64,000 nucleotides of DNA from NCBI RefSeq assembly GCF_027484365.1, contig NZ_JAIXTC010000026.1, positions 1-64,000 on the forward strand. Reading direction: 5' to 3'. A model generated the notes under the pieces. That model ran no database searches. It was not told the origin of the DNA and saw nothing but the letters and a program-made list of their open reading frames with translations. Each line of letters begins with the position of its first letter. Position 1 is the stretch's first letter. Position numbers and translations under genes: made by a program. This DNA comes from Brevundimonas sp. GTDB taxonomy: Bacteria; Pseudomonadota; Alphaproteobacteria; Caulobacterales; Caulobacteraceae. Below are positions 16,013 through 25,133 of the stretch, one piece after another.

Positions 16013-17062
16013 ATGGCGAGAGCCGCCCAGAAGACCACGGATTCCAAAGGGTCCGCCAAGATTCCAAACGCGCCGACGGCGTCCAAGGAGGACCTGCTTC
16101 GGTACTATCGCGAGATGGTCCTGATCCGCCGCTTCGAGGAGCGGGCAGGCCAGCTGTACGGCATGGGTCTGATCGGCGGATTCTGCCATCTGTACATCGG
16201 CCAGGAGGCCGTGGCCGTCGGCGTTCAGGAGAGCGTCAAACAGGGCCATGACAAGATCATCACCGGCTACCGTGACCACGGCCATATGCTGGCCGCCGGC
16301 ATGGACCCGAAAGAGGTCATGGCCGAACTGACCGGTCGCTCGGGCGGGTCGTCCAAGGGCAAGGGCGGGTCGATGCACATGTTCGACGTGCCGACCGGCT
16401 TCTACGGCGGTCACGGCATCGTCGGCGCCCAGGTGGCCCTCGGCACGGGTCTGGCCTTCGCCGGCAAGTACCGCGGCGATGACTCGGTCGCCTTCATCTA
16501 TTTCGGCGACGGCGCCTCGAACCAGGGCCAGGTCTACGAGAGCTTCAACATGGCCCAGCTGTGGAAGCTGCCGGCCATCTACATCATCGAGAACAACCAG
16601 TACGCCATGGGCACGAGCATCGAGCGCTCGTCCTCGACGACCGAGCTCTATATGCGCGGCTCCAGCTTCGGCATCCCGGGCGAACAGGTCGACGGCATGG
16701 ACGTGCTGGCGGTCAAGGACGCGGTCGAGCGCGCCGTGAAGCGGGCCCGCGAAGGCGGCGGCCCCTTCATCCTCGAGGTGAAGACCTATCGCTATCGCGG
16801 TCACTCGATGTCGGACCCGGCCAAATACCGGTCCAAGGACGAGGTCGACGAGGTCAAGAAGACCCGCGACCCGATCGACCACGTGAAGATGCTGCTCGAA
16901 CAGGCCAAGGCCACCGAGGACGAGCTGAAGGCCATCGACGCCGAGATCAAGCAGATCGTCGCCGAGGCGGTCCAGTTCGCCCAGGAAAGCCCTGAGCCCG
17001 ATCCATCCGAACTCTATACCGACGTCTATGTGGAGACCCCCGTCTTGGAGAACGCCCAGTGA
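16013..17062 (+). CDS. pdhA: pyruvate dehydrogenase E1 component, alpha subunit
   Basis: This encodes 349 aa. With PdhB it decarboxylates pyruvate using thiamine diphosphate and reductively acetylates the lipoyl group of E2. The TPP motif runs from [15 protein letters not shown] to ENNQYAMG (about residues 165-205). The phosphorylation-loop region [20 protein letters not shown] is conserved. ATG 16013 is chosen over an in-frame ATG at 15989 because a gggag site precedes it. The stop overlaps the GTG of pdhB. The heterotetrameric E1 type (separate alpha and beta) is normal for alphaproteobacteria. Confidence 0.97.
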   Translation: MARAAQKTTDSKGSAKIPNAPTASKEDLLRYYREMVLIRRFEERAGQLYGMGLIGGFCHLYIGQEAVAVGVQESVKQGHDKIITGYRDHGHMLAAGMDPKEVMAELTGRSGGSSKGKGGSMHMFDVPTGFYGGHGIVGAQVALGTGLAFAGKYRGDDSVAFIYFGDGASNQGQVYESFNMAQLWKLPAIYIIENNQYAMGTSIERSSSTTELYMRGSSFGIPGEQVDGMDVLAVKDAVERAVKRAREGGGPFILEVKTYRYRGHSMSDPAKYRSKDEVDEVKKTRDPIDHVKMLLEQAKATEDELKAIDAEIKQIVAEAVQFAQESPEPDPSELYTDVYVETPVLENAQ

Positions 17063-18420
17063 CCGACATTCTGATGCCGGCGCTGTCGCCCACGATGGAA
17101 GAGGGCAATCTGACCAAGTGGCACGTGAAGGCGGGCGACACGGTCAAGGCGGGCGATGTGATCGCCGAGATCGAGACCGACAAGGCCACGATGGAGGTCG
17201 AGGCCGTCGACGAGGGCGAGATCGCCGAGATCCTGGTGGCCGAGGGCGCCGAGGGCGTTAAGGTCAACACGCCGATCGCCCGGATGGCCGGTGAGGCCGG
17301 GGCGGCTGCGCCCGCGCCGAAAGCCGAGCCTGCGGCTGCGGCGCCCGTCGCCGATGCCCCCGGCGAACCCGAGAAGGCAGCCGCTCCCGCAGCCGCCCCG
17401 AAGGCCGAGCTGCGTGATCCGGAAATCCCGGCCGACGCCAGACTGGTCAAGACGACCGTCCGCGACGCCCTGCGCGACGCCATGGCTGAGGAAATGCGCC
17501 GGGATGACAACGTCTTCCTGATCGGCGAGGAAGTCGCCCAGTACCAGGGCGCCTACAAGGTCAGCCGCGAACTGCTGCAGGAGTTCGGCGACCGCCGCGT
17601 GGTCGACACCCCGATCACCGAGCACGGTTTCGCCGGTCTGGGCGTCGGCGCCGCGATGTCGGGCCTGCGCCCCATTGTCGAGTTCATGACGTTCAACTTC
17701 GCCATGCAGGCGATCGACCACATCATCAACTCGGCGGCCAAGACCCTCTATATGTCGGGCGGCCAGATCCGGGCCCCCATCGTGTTCCGCGGCCCGAACG
17801 GCGCCGCCAGCCGCGTCGGCGCCCAGCACAGCCAGGACTATTCCGCCTGGTACGCCCAGGTGCCCGGCCTGAAAGTCGTCGCGCCCTATGACTCCGCCGA
17901 CGCCAAGGGCCTGCTGAAAGCCGCCATCCGCGATCCGAACCCGGTCGTCTTCCTCGAACACGAGATGATGTACGGCATCGAGTTCGATGTGCCGGACGTC
18001 GAGGACTGGATCGTCCCGATCGGCAAGGCCAAGGTCCGCCGCGAGGGCACGGACGTGACCATCACGGCCCACGCCCGCATGGTCGGCTTCGCCCTGCAGG
18101 CCGCCGAACAGCTGGAGGCCGAGGGCATCTCCTGCGAGGTGGTCGATCTCCGCACCCTGCGTCCGCTGGACCACGAGACCATCGTCGCCAGCGTCAAGAA
18201 GACCAGCCGTCTGGTCTCGGCCGAGGAAGGCTGGGGTCCGATGGGCGTCGGCGCCGAGGTCGTGGCCCGCGTCATCGAACATGCCTTCGACTATCTGGAT
18301 GCCCCGCCGATGCGGGTTCACCAGGAAGACGTGCCTCTGCCCTATGCCGCCAATCTGGAGGTCCTGTCGCTTCCGGGCGTGGACAAGATCGTCGCAGCCG
18401 TGAAGGCGGTGATGGCGTGA
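17059..18420 (+). CDS. pdhB: pyruvate dehydrogenase E1 component, beta subunit, with N-terminal lipoyl domain
   Basis: This encodes 453 aa from a GTG overlapping the pdhA stop (GTGA). Residues 1-77 are a lipoyl domain with the target lysine K42 in [15 protein letters not shown]. An Ala/Pro linker (about 85-120) follows, then the transketolase-like E1 beta core ([40 protein letters not shown]) and its C-terminal domain. The lipoyl extension on E1 beta is a known alphaproteobacterial feature. This domain is nearly the same as that of PdhC in the same operon, with about ten differences in 88 residues. Confidence 0.97.
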   Translation: MTDILMPALSPTMEEGNLTKWHVKAGDTVKAGDVIAEIETDKATMEVEAVDEGEIAEILVAEGAEGVKVNTPIARMAGEAGAAAPAPKAEPAAAAPVADAPGEPEKAAAPAAAPKAELRDPEIPADARLVKTTVRDALRDAMAEEMRRDDNVFLIGEEVAQYQGAYKVSRELLQEFGDRRVVDTPITEHGFAGLGVGAAMSGLRPIVEFMTFNFAMQAIDHIINSAAKTLYMSGGQIRAPIVFRGPNGAASRVGAQHSQDYSAWYAQVPGLKVVAPYDSADAKGLLKAAIRDPNPVVFLEHEMMYGIEFDVPDVEDWIVPIGKAKVRREGTDVTITAHARMVGFALQAAEQLEAEGISCEVVDLRTLRPLDHETIVASVKKTSRLVSAEEGWGPMGVGAEVVARVIEHAFDYLDAPPMRVHQEDVPLPYAANLEVLSLPGVDKIVAAVKAVMA

Positions 18421-18725
18421 GCAACGAGCCGTCCGAGTTCCAGCTGACCGTCCCGGACAGCGTCGCCTCCGATCTCGATGCGGTCGAGATGCTGCGCTGC
18501 TGGTGGTCGCGCGGCGAACCCGTGATGGCGATCAAGCCGGCCTTCCAGGACCCCCGGGCCTATGGAGGCCTTCTGGCCATCGCGGCCCGGAACATCGCCT
18601 ATGTCTATCATGCGGCCAAGGGGCTGGATGAGGACGAGACCTATCGTCAGGTGCTGTCCGGGCTGGAAGCGGCCCTGGCCGGCCCCGGCTATCAAACCGT
18701 CGCCGAGACCAAGAGCGAAGCATGA
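18417..18725 (+). CDS. DUF5076-domain protein embedded in the pdh operon
   Basis: This encodes 102 aa from a GTG overlapping the pdhB stop; its own stop overlaps the pdhC ATG (ATGA). No signal peptide, membrane segment or catalytic motif is visible. The N-terminus is a strand-like stretch, and residues about 27-85 ([20 protein letters not shown], then a [21 protein letters not shown] helix) look like a compact alpha/beta domain. I recall DUF5076 genes at this place in other Caulobacterales. Tight coupling between E1 beta and E2 suggests a PDH-related role such as assembly or stability, but this is inference. Confidence 0.8.
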   Translation: MSNEPSEFQLTVPDSVASDLDAVEMLRCWWSRGEPVMAIKPAFQDPRAYGGLLAIAARNIAYVYHAAKGLDEDETYRQVLSGLEAALAGPGYQTVAETKSEA

Positions 18726-20008
18726 CCGACATCCTGATGCCCGCCCTGTCGCCCACGATGGAGGAGGGCGTTCTGGCCAAATGGCACGTAAAGGCCGGTG
18801 ACATCGTCAAGGCCGGCGATGTGATCGCCGAGATCGAGACAGACAAGGCCACGATGGAGGTCGAGGCCGTCGACGAAGGCACGATCACGGACATCCTCGT
18901 GGCCGAAGGGACCGAGGGCGTGAAGGTCAATACGCCGATCGCGCGTCTGGCGGACGAGGGCGGCGCGGCCGCGCCCGCGCCCAAGACCGCTTCACCGGCC
19001 CCGGCCGAGGCTCCGAAGGCTGCGGCAGCAGCCGCTCCTGCCGAGGCTCCCGGGGCCGCCGCACCGGCGCCCGCCGCTGCCCCTGTCGCGAAATCCGGCG
19101 AACGCGTCTTCGCCTCGCCCCTGGCGCGTCGTCTGGCGAAGGACGCCGGCCTCGACCTGTCGACCCTGAAGGGCTCCGGCCCGCATGGCCGTATCGTGAA
19201 GTCCGACGTGGAGGCCGCCGGCAAGGGCGGCGCCCGCCCGGCCGCTGCGCCCGCGACCGCGGCTTCGGGCATTGAGGCCCGCAAGGTCCAGTCGCTCGCC
19301 GAGATGGGCATCCCGGACGGCAGCTACGACCTCGTTCCCCTGGACGGCATGCGCAAGGCGATCGCCCGCCGCATGGTCGGCTCGATCCAGAACGTGCCGC
19401 ACTTCCCCCTGACCATTGACGTCGAGATCGACGCCTTGCTGGCCGCGCGCGCCAAGGTCAACGCCATGCTCGAGAAATCGGGAGTGAAGGTCTCGGTCAA
19501 CGACTTCGTCATCAAGGCCGCCGCTATGGCCCTGAAGGCCGTGCCGGAAGCCAACGCCAGCTATTCCCCGGAAGGCATCGCCCTGCACCACAACGCCGAC
19601 GTGGCCATGGCGGTGGCGATCGACGGCGGCCTGATCACCCCGATCATCTTCAAGGCCGAAACCAAGACCCTGTCGCAGATCGCTGTAGAGTCGAAGGATC
19701 TGGCCAAACGGGCGCGCGAGCGCAAGCTGAAGCCGGAAGAGTTCCAGGGCGGCACCTTCTCGGTCTCCAACCTGGGCATGTTCGGCATCAAGCAGTTCTC
19801 CTCGATCATCAACGAGCCCCAGGGCGCCATCATGAGCGTGGGCGCCGGCGAGCAGCGTCCGGTGGTGAAGAACGGCCAACTGACCGTGGCGACCGTGATG
19901 ACGGTCACCGTCACCTGCGATCACCGCGTGGTTGACGGCGCGACCGGCGCCCGCTTCCTGCAGGCGTTCAAGCCCCTGATCGAAGACCCTGTGACCATGC
20001 TGGCCTAA
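18722..20008 (+). CDS. pdhC: dihydrolipoamide acetyltransferase (PDH E2)
   Basis: This encodes 428 aa. It transfers the acetyl group from lipoyl to CoA and forms the PDH core. Domains in order: lipoyl (1-77, K42 in [15 protein letters not shown]), an Ala/Pro linker, the E1/E3-binding domain (about 125-162, [19 protein letters not shown] and [13 protein letters not shown]), a second linker and the catalytic domain (about 200-428) with [13 protein letters not shown] containing the active-site His and Asp. There is a single lipoyl domain, as in many alphaproteobacteria; the PdhB domain provides another. Confidence 0.97.
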   Translation: MTDILMPALSPTMEEGVLAKWHVKAGDIVKAGDVIAEIETDKATMEVEAVDEGTITDILVAEGTEGVKVNTPIARLADEGGAAAPAPKTASPAPAEAPKAAAAAAPAEAPGAAAPAPAAAPVAKSGERVFASPLARRLAKDAGLDLSTLKGSGPHGRIVKSDVEAAGKGGARPAAAPATAASGIEARKVQSLAEMGIPDGSYDLVPLDGMRKAIARRMVGSIQNVPHFPLTIDVEIDALLAARAKVNAMLEKSGVKVSVNDFVIKAAAMALKAVPEANASYSPEGIALHHNADVAMAVAIDGGLITPIIFKAETKTLSQIAVESKDLAKRARERKLKPEEFQGGTFSVSNLGMFGIKQFSSIINEPQGAIMSVGAGEQRPVVKNGQLTVATVMTVTVTCDHRVVDGATGARFLQAFKPLIEDPVTMLA

Positions 20009-20012
20009 GGCG

Positions 20013-20495
20013 ATGACCGGCTCGGTCTATGACTTCACCGCAATCGGGATCGACGGGACCGAGGTCCCGCTGGGCCGGTTCCGGGGCCAGGCCCTGCTGA
20101 TCGTCAACACCGCGTCGAAATGCGGGTTCACCGGCCAGTACGCCGGGCTGGAGGCCCTGCATCGCCAGTACTCTGACCGACCCTTCGAGGTGCTGGGCTT
20201 TCCGTGCAACCAGTTCGGCGCCCAGGAGCCGGGCCGGGCGGCGGAGATCGCCTCCTTCTGCAGCTCGACCTTCGACGTCAACTTTCCGATGTTCGACAAG
20301 ATCGAGGTGAATGGCCCGAACCGGCATCCGCTCTACGACTGGCTGACCCGGCAGAGGCGCGGATTCCTCGGCATACGCGACGTGAAGTGGAACTTCACGA
20401 AGTTCCTGACCGACCGCGAGGGAAGGGTGGTCGCCCGTTTCGCGCCCCGGATCGAGCCGGCCGAGATCGCCCCCGAAATCGACAAGGTCCTCTGA
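20013..20495 (+). CDS. glutathione peroxidase-family thiol peroxidase
   Basis: This encodes 160 aa. It reduces H2O2 or lipid hydroperoxides. The peroxidatic cysteine is C37 in NTASKCGFTGQY. The Gln and Trp of the catalytic tetrad are in PCNQFGAQEPG and KWNFTKFL. It is the cysteine (not selenocysteine) form; such bacterial enzymes often use thioredoxin. It begins 4 bp after pdhC, so it probably shares the pdh transcript. There is no signal peptide, so it is cytoplasmic. Confidence 0.93.
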   Translation: MTGSVYDFTAIGIDGTEVPLGRFRGQALLIVNTASKCGFTGQYAGLEALHRQYSDRPFEVLGFPCNQFGAQEPGRAAEIASFCSSTFDVNFPMFDKIEVNGPNRHPLYDWLTRQRRGFLGIRDVKWNFTKFLTDREGRVVARFAPRIEPAEIAPEIDKVL

Positions 20496-20554
20496 CCCGA
20501 CCGATTGCGCCGGTCGGCGAGGTGGCGCACCTTCGCGCCGGGGAGGGGCCGCCG

Positions 20555-20968
20555 ATGGACGCCGACAGGCTTGAGAGATCCGCCCAGTTTCTGCACAGCA
20601 CGACGCTGAGCGTGGGCTCGATCGTCATCGGGGCGGTGGGCCTCGACAAGGTCAGCACCACCATCGACGTCGGCGACCCGGCCCGCACGGCCCTGCTGGC
20701 CGCCCTCGGCTTCCTCGTGGTCGCCGGCGTCGCGGGCGCCCGCCTGATCCTGCACCTGCCGAGGGAGACGGAGGGCGCGGACATCCTCAGCCACCGTTTG
20801 CCGCTCATCGATCTGGGTCGGTACAGCGTGGCGCCCTTGAGCGTCGGCTTCTGGCGGGGTCTTCAGCACTGGGCCTTCCTGCTCGCCATCCTGTGCACGG
20901 TGGCCAGCGGGGTCCTGACCGCCCGGGCAGAGGACCTGCCCGCGCCAACGACGGCCGCCGCCTCGTGA
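20555..20968 (+). CDS. hypothetical membrane protein
   Basis: This encodes about 137 aa from the ATG near 20555, behind a ggggagggg ribosome site. Three hydrophobic stretches lie at about residues 15-33, 42-63 and 104-122. There is no recognisable domain. The frame is open far upstream but there it is a shadow of the glutathione peroxidase gene. It stands 59 bp after gpx and before lpdA, so it may ride on the pdh transcript. No function is assigned. Confidence 0.65.
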   Translation: MDADRLERSAQFLHSTTLSVGSIVIGAVGLDKVSTTIDVGDPARTALLAALGFLVVAGVAGARLILHLPRETEGADILSHRLPLIDLGRYSVAPLSVGFWRGLQHWAFLLAILCTVASGVLTARAEDLPAPTTAAAS

Positions 20969-21136
20969 TGGTCAGGGTGTCGCGCGGCTGACCGAAACCG
21001 GCGCCGTCAGACCGGCATGCAAGGACCGGCCCCGACGGGATCAGCCGGTCACGGCTGGTTACGAGCGGGACCGCCAAGCTTTCAGCCGGGGGCGCAGGCC
21101 GCTACAACCCCATGATCTTGCAGCGGAGGCTTCGAC

Positions 21137-22540
21137 TTGGCCGACTTCGATCTCATCGTCATTGGTTCGGGCCCCGGGGGCTATGTGGCCGCGATCCGCG
21201 CCAGTCAGCTGGGCCAGAAGGTCGCCATCGTCGAGCGCGAGAGCCTGGGCGGCATCTGCCTGAACTGGGGCTGTATCCCGACCAAGGCCCTGCTCAAGTC
21301 GGGTGAGAAGTTCGAGAGCCTGTCCCATCTGAAGGAGTACGGCCTGTCCGCCTCGGGCGCGACCTTCGACTTCGACGCCATCATCCAGCGCTCGCGCGGC
21401 GTGGCGGCGACGATGAACAAGGGCGTCGCCTTCCTGATGAAGAAGAACAAGATCGAGGTCATCGAGGGCTCGGCCAAGCTCGAGAAGGGCGCCGCCGCCC
21501 CGAAAGTGGTCATCGCCCTGAAGGCCGGCGGTTCGCGCACGGTCGAGGCCAAGGCGGTTATTCTGGCCGTCGGTGCCCGCGCCAGGGCCATCCCCCAGAT
21601 CGGCCTGGAGGCCGACGGCGACCGGATCTGGGCCTACCGCGAGGCCCTGGCCCCCAGGACGATGCCGGCCTCCATCATCGTCATCGGCTCCGGTGCCATC
21701 GGCATCGAATTCGGCAGTTTCTACAGGGCTCTGGGCGCTGAAGTGACCGTGGTGGAAGCGGTCGATCGCATCATGCCCGTCGAGGACGAGGAGGTCTCCA
21801 AGGCCGCCCAGAAGTCGTTCGAGAAGCGCGGCATCAAGTTCCGTCTCGGCTGCAAGGTCACGAAGGTGTCCCGGGCCGGGAAGGGGGTCCAGGTCGCCAT
21901 CGAGAAGGACGGCAAGGCCGAAACGCTCGAGGCCGAGGTCTGTATCTCGGCGGTCGGCATCACCGCCAACACCGACGGCATCGGTCTGGAGGCGCTGGGC
22001 GTCAACATGGACCGCGGCCACATCACCATCGACGGCCACTGCGCGACGAATGTGAAGGGGCTCTACGCCATCGGCGATTGCGCCGGCGCGCCCTGGCTGG
22101 CGCACAAAGCCAGCCACGAAGGCATCCACGCGGCCGAGTATATCGCCGGCTACAAGACCCCGAACGTCCATTCGCCGATCGCCGGCTGCACCTATGCCCA
22201 GCCCCAGGTGGCCTCGGTCGGGATCACGGAGCAGGGCGCGCGCGAGGCGAAGCGCGAGGTCAGGATCGGCCGCTTCCCGTTCCGGGTGAATGGCAAGGCC
22301 GTGGCGGCGGGCGAGGTCGACGGCTTCGTCAAGGTCATCTTCGATGCGAAGACCGGGGCCCTGATCGGCGCCCATATGATCGGCCACGAGGTCACCGAGA
22401 TGATCCAGGGCTATGTCACCGCCATCACCATGGAAGCGACCGAGGAAGACATCCACGGCATCGTCTATCCACACCCGACCATGTCGGAAGCCATGCACGA
22501 GGCGGCGCTGGACGCCTACGGGCGGACGATCCATCTGTAG
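21137..22540 (+). CDS. lpdA: dihydrolipoyl dehydrogenase (E3)
   Basis: This encodes 467 aa. It reoxidises the dihydrolipoyl groups of the PDH (and probably other 2-oxoacid dehydrogenase) complexes with NAD+. The FAD fold is VIGSGPGGYVAAIRASQLG, the redox disulfide is in GGICLNWGCIPTKALL (CxxxxC), the NAD fold is IVIGSGAIGIEFGSFYRALG, and the C-terminal HPTMSEAMHEAAL has the His-Glu base pair. The start is a TTG at 21137 with gcggagg 7 nt before it. A GCTACAAC box at 21101-21108 matches the Caulobacter -10, but no good -35 is seen. DUF4279 follows without a gap. Confidence 0.96.
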   Translation: MADFDLIVIGSGPGGYVAAIRASQLGQKVAIVERESLGGICLNWGCIPTKALLKSGEKFESLSHLKEYGLSASGATFDFDAIIQRSRGVAATMNKGVAFLMKKNKIEVIEGSAKLEKGAAAPKVVIALKAGGSRTVEAKAVILAVGARARAIPQIGLEADGDRIWAYREALAPRTMPASIIVIGSGAIGIEFGSFYRALGAEVTVVEAVDRIMPVEDEEVSKAAQKSFEKRGIKFRLGCKVTKVSRAGKGVQVAIEKDGKAETLEAEVCISAVGITANTDGIGLEALGVNMDRGHITIDGHCATNVKGLYAIGDCAGAPWLAHKASHEGIHAAEYIAGYKTPNVHSPIAGCTYAQPQVASVGITEQGAREAKREVRIGRFPFRVNGKAVAAGEVDGFVKVIFDAKTGALIGAHMIGHEVTEMIQGYVTAITMEATEEDIHGIVYPHPTMSEAMHEAALDAYGRTIHL

Positions 22541-22942
22541 ATGGCGGGCATCGGACGTACAGTTCTGACGCTTCGCTTCTATGGCGACGATCTCGATCCC
22601 GCGAAAGTGACGGCGCTGATCGGTGCCGAGCCTACGAAGACCGAACTTAAAGGACATGTCTGGCCCAGCGGTCGCGTGTCGAAGGCGGGCTCTTGGCGGC
22701 TGTCCGTCGGCGACCGAGAGCCCGGCGATCTGGACGGCCAGATTCGCGAGCTGTTTTACGGCCTGACCGAAAATCTCGAAGTCTGGGCTGATCTCAGTGC
22801 GCGCTATGACGGGGATCTTTTCTGCGGCCTGTTCATGGAATCCTCGAACGAAGGCTTGGATTTAGAACCCGACACGCTGGCTATGATCGGAAGCCGGGGC
22901 CTTCGGTTGGGATTCGATATCTACGGTCCGGTCGAGGATTAA
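22541..22942 (+). CDS. DUF4279-domain protein
   Basis: This encodes 133 aa. Its ATG immediately follows the lpdA stop. The pattern LTLRFYGDDLDPAKVTALIG followed by EPT, GSWRLSV in the middle and LRLGFDIYG at the end match DUF4279, a small domain of unknown function, often near toxin-immunity or accessory genes. No catalytic residues, signal peptide or membrane segment are visible. Codon use is slightly less GC-biased than lpdA, so it may be a later insertion read from the lpdA transcript. The function is unknown. Confidence 0.7.
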   Translation: MAGIGRTVLTLRFYGDDLDPAKVTALIGAEPTKTELKGHVWPSGRVSKAGSWRLSVGDREPGDLDGQIRELFYGLTENLEVWADLSARYDGDLFCGLFMESSNEGLDLEPDTLAMIGSRGLRLGFDIYGPVED

Positions 22943-22944
22943 GC

Positions 22945-23127
22945 TCAGCGCTTCTTCCCCAGCTCCGCCGCGATGTCCTTGACCATGCGGCCGGCCTTCC
23001 TGTGGGCGGCGGTGATCTGGTCGCGGGTCACGCCCCAGCGCTTCATCCAGTATTCGACGGCCTGACGCTCGGACAGGTCCAGACGGTCCTTGTCGATGAA
23101 GCCGCGTTTGTCCTTGAGACCGGCCAT
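22945..23127 (-). CDS. DUF3606-domain small protein
   Basis: This encodes 60 aa. It is basic, with the DUF3606 pattern RLDLSERQAVEYWMKRWGV and then QITAAHRKAG, a predicted two-to-three helix unit. Start 23127 is preferred because a cggag ribosome site lies 7 nt ahead; an in-frame start at 23181 would add 18 residues without similarity. DUF3606 proteins are small, widespread in proteobacteria and of unknown function, possibly DNA-binding. It converges on the DUF4279 gene with a 2-bp gap. Confidence 0.8.
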   Translation of the reverse strand: MAGLKDKRGFIDKDRLDLSERQAVEYWMKRWGVTRDQITAAHRKAGRMVKDIAAELGKKR

Positions 23128-23181
23128 GGTGGCTCCGTAAGAAATATGAACAGGATCAGAGGGCAGGGGGCCCGACTTCAA

Positions 23182-24282
23182 TCAGCCGGGTAGCCGCCCA
23201 TCCGCGAAGAAGGCGTCCATTCTGCGCTCCCAGGGGTCGACGTCAAAGCCCTGGGCCGCCAGCCAGTCGTCGTTGAAACAGGTCGAGCCATAGCGGTCAC
23301 CGTGGTCACACAGGATGGAGACGATCGAGCCGCGCTCACCGGCATCGGCCATCTCGGAGGCGAGCAGGGCGCAGGCCCACAGGTTGGTGCCGGTCGATCC
23401 GCCGACCCGTCGGCCCAGACGGCGGCTCAGCACCCGGGCCGCTGCGATCGAGGCGACGTCGGGCACGGCGATCATCCGGTCGACCACGCCGGGGATGAAG
23501 GAGGGCTCGACCCGGGCGCGGCCGATGCCCTCGATCCGTGACGGGACTTCAGACGTCGTCTGAACCGCCGGATCGGCCCAGTGGCGGTGGAAGACCGAGG
23601 CCTCGGGATCCGCGACGCAGACCCGGGTCTCATGCAGATTGTAGCGGGCGAACCGGCCGATGGTGGCGGAGGTGCCGCCGGTGCCCGCGCCGCAGACCAC
23701 CCAGCGCGGGATGGGACAGGGTTCGCGCGACATCTGGGCGAAGATGCTCTCGGCGATATTGTTGTTGCCGCGCCAGTCCGTGGCCCGCTCGGCATAGGTG
23801 AACTGGTCCATGTAGTGGCCGCCGAGGTCCCGGGCGAGCTGTTCGGAGGCCGCATAGGCGTCGCCGGGACGGTCCACGAAATGGCAACGGCCGCCGTAGA
23901 ACTCGATCGCCTGGATCTTTTCCGGCGCGGTCGAACGCGGGACGACGGCGATGAAGGGCAGTTTCAGCATCCGGGCGAAATAGGCCTCAGACACCGCCGT
24001 CGAGCCGCTGGAGGCCTCGATGATCGTCATGCCTTCGCCGATCCAGCCGTTGCAGAGCGCATAGAGGAACAGGGACCGGGCCAGCCGGTGCTTGAGGCTG
24101 CCGGTCGGGTGGCTGGACTCGTCCTTGAGGTAGAGGGCGATGTCGGCCAGGGCGGGCAGATCGACGGGGATCAGGTGGGTGTCGGCTGACCGGTTGTAGT
24201 CGGCCTCGATGCGCCGCACGGCATGGGCCGTCCAGTCCCTGGAAACCGGCGACAGGGTGGCGAGAGGCAGGACGTCGGACAT
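23182..24282 (-). CDS. PLP-dependent cysteine synthase-family enzyme, Cds1-like (probable L-cysteine desulfhydrase)
   Basis: This 366-aa protein is a fold-type II PLP enzyme. The Schiff-base lysine is K64 in [13 protein letters not shown]. The substrate loop is [15 protein letters not shown], and the phosphate-binding glycines are in [16 protein letters not shown] further loop is GGSTGTN near residue 308. The sequence is longer than CysK (about 310 aa) and matches the Cds1-type subfamily, in which members release H2S from cysteine. A biosynthetic role cannot be excluded. AT-rich sequence precedes the start (24300-24312), which probably holds the promoter. Confidence 0.82.
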   Translation of the reverse strand: MSDVLPLATLSPVSRDWTAHAVRRIEADYNRSADTHLIPVDLPALADIALYLKDESSHPTGSLKHRLARSLFLYALCNGWIGEGMTIIEASSGSTAVSEAYFARMLKLPFIAVVPRSTAPEKIQAIEFYGGRCHFVDRPGDAYAASEQLARDLGGHYMDQFTYAERATDWRGNNNIAESIFAQMSREPCPIPRWVVCGAGTGGTSATIGRFARYNLHETRVCVADPEASVFHRHWADPAVQTTSEVPSRIEGIGRARVEPSFIPGVVDRMIAVPDVASIAAARVLSRRLGRRVGGSTGTNLWACALLASEMADAGERGSIVSILCDHGDRYGSTCFNDDWLAAQGFDVDPWERRMDAFFADGRLPG

Positions 24283-24329
24283 GGATACAGTTTGCGCCTA
24301 AGATATATTATGCGAAATTGGAGATGGGC

Positions 24330-25133
24330 TCAGAACGCCGTTGTGGCGCTCCAGCCGTCAAATCCCACCTCGACATTGGCCGGAAGAAGCGCCGACAAGG
24401 CGTTGTAATCCAGATCGATATGGAGGTTCGTCAGCACGGCGCGCTCGACGCCGCTGCGGGCGATCCAGTCCAGGGTCCGGTCGACGTGGCTGTGGGTCGG
24501 ATGTGTCGTCCAGCGCAAGGCGTCGACGATCCAGAGGCTGCAACCGGCCATCGCCTCGAACGCCGCGTCGTCCAGGGCGTCGATGTCGCTGGAGTACGCC
24601 ACAGGCCCGATGCGGTACCCGACCGACCGGATCGGCCCGTGGCCCTGATCAAAGGTCACGACCGGAACCGCGCCGCCGGGACCGTCCACGGACCAGGGCG
24701 CGCCATGGGACGGAATCTCATTGAGCGCGAGGATGGCCGGATAACCGAGATGGCTCTCGAAGATATAGGGAAAGCGCGGCACGAGCGCGTCGCGCGTGGC
24801 GACGTCCATCCAGGCCGGAATCCGCCGGCGGCCGCGAATGGCGAAGACGCGCAGATCGTCGATACCGTGGGTCTGGTCGGCGTGGTCGTGGGTGTACAGG
24901 ACCGCATCCACGGACTTCACATCCGCTCTCAACATCTGCTCGCGAAGGTCTGGAGAGGTGTCGATCAGGACGGTCGTGTCGCCGTCCGGGCCGCGCCGCC
25001 GGACCAGGGCCGAACAGCGGCTGCGGCGGTTCTTCGGCTCGGCCGGATCGCAGGCCCCCCAGTCGCCGTCGCCGCGCGGCACCCCGCCGGACGACCCGCT
25101 GCCCAGGAGGGTGATCTCCAGCTGATCGGTCAC
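24330..25133 (-). CDS. MBL-fold metallohydrolase, PhnP-like
   Basis: This encodes 267 aa from GTG 25133, overlapping the tatD stop (GTGA). The start LEITLLGSGSSGGVPRGDGD and the metal motif YTHDHADQTHG (HxHxDH) match the PhnP/RNase Z-like phosphodiesterase branch. DTSPDLREQML and later NLHIDLDY with a conserved His/Asp pair agree. PhnP hydrolyses cyclic phosphodiesters, but this tatD-linked clade has no established substrate. It is the last gene of the tmk-holB-tatD run. The frame stays open upstream as a shadow of tatD. Confidence 0.88.
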   Translation of the reverse strand: MTDQLEITLLGSGSSGGVPRGDGDWGACDPAEPKNRRSRCSALVRRRGPDGDTTVLIDTSPDLREQMLRADVKSVDAVLYTHDHADQTHGIDDLRVFAIRGRRRIPAWMDVATRDALVPRFPYIFESHLGYPAILALNEIPSHGAPWSVDGPGGAVPVVTFDQGHGPIRSVGYRIGPVAYSSDIDALDDAAFEAMAGCSLWIVDALRWTTHPTHSHVDRTLDWIARSGVERAVLTNLHIDLDYNALSALLPANVEVGFDGWSATTAF

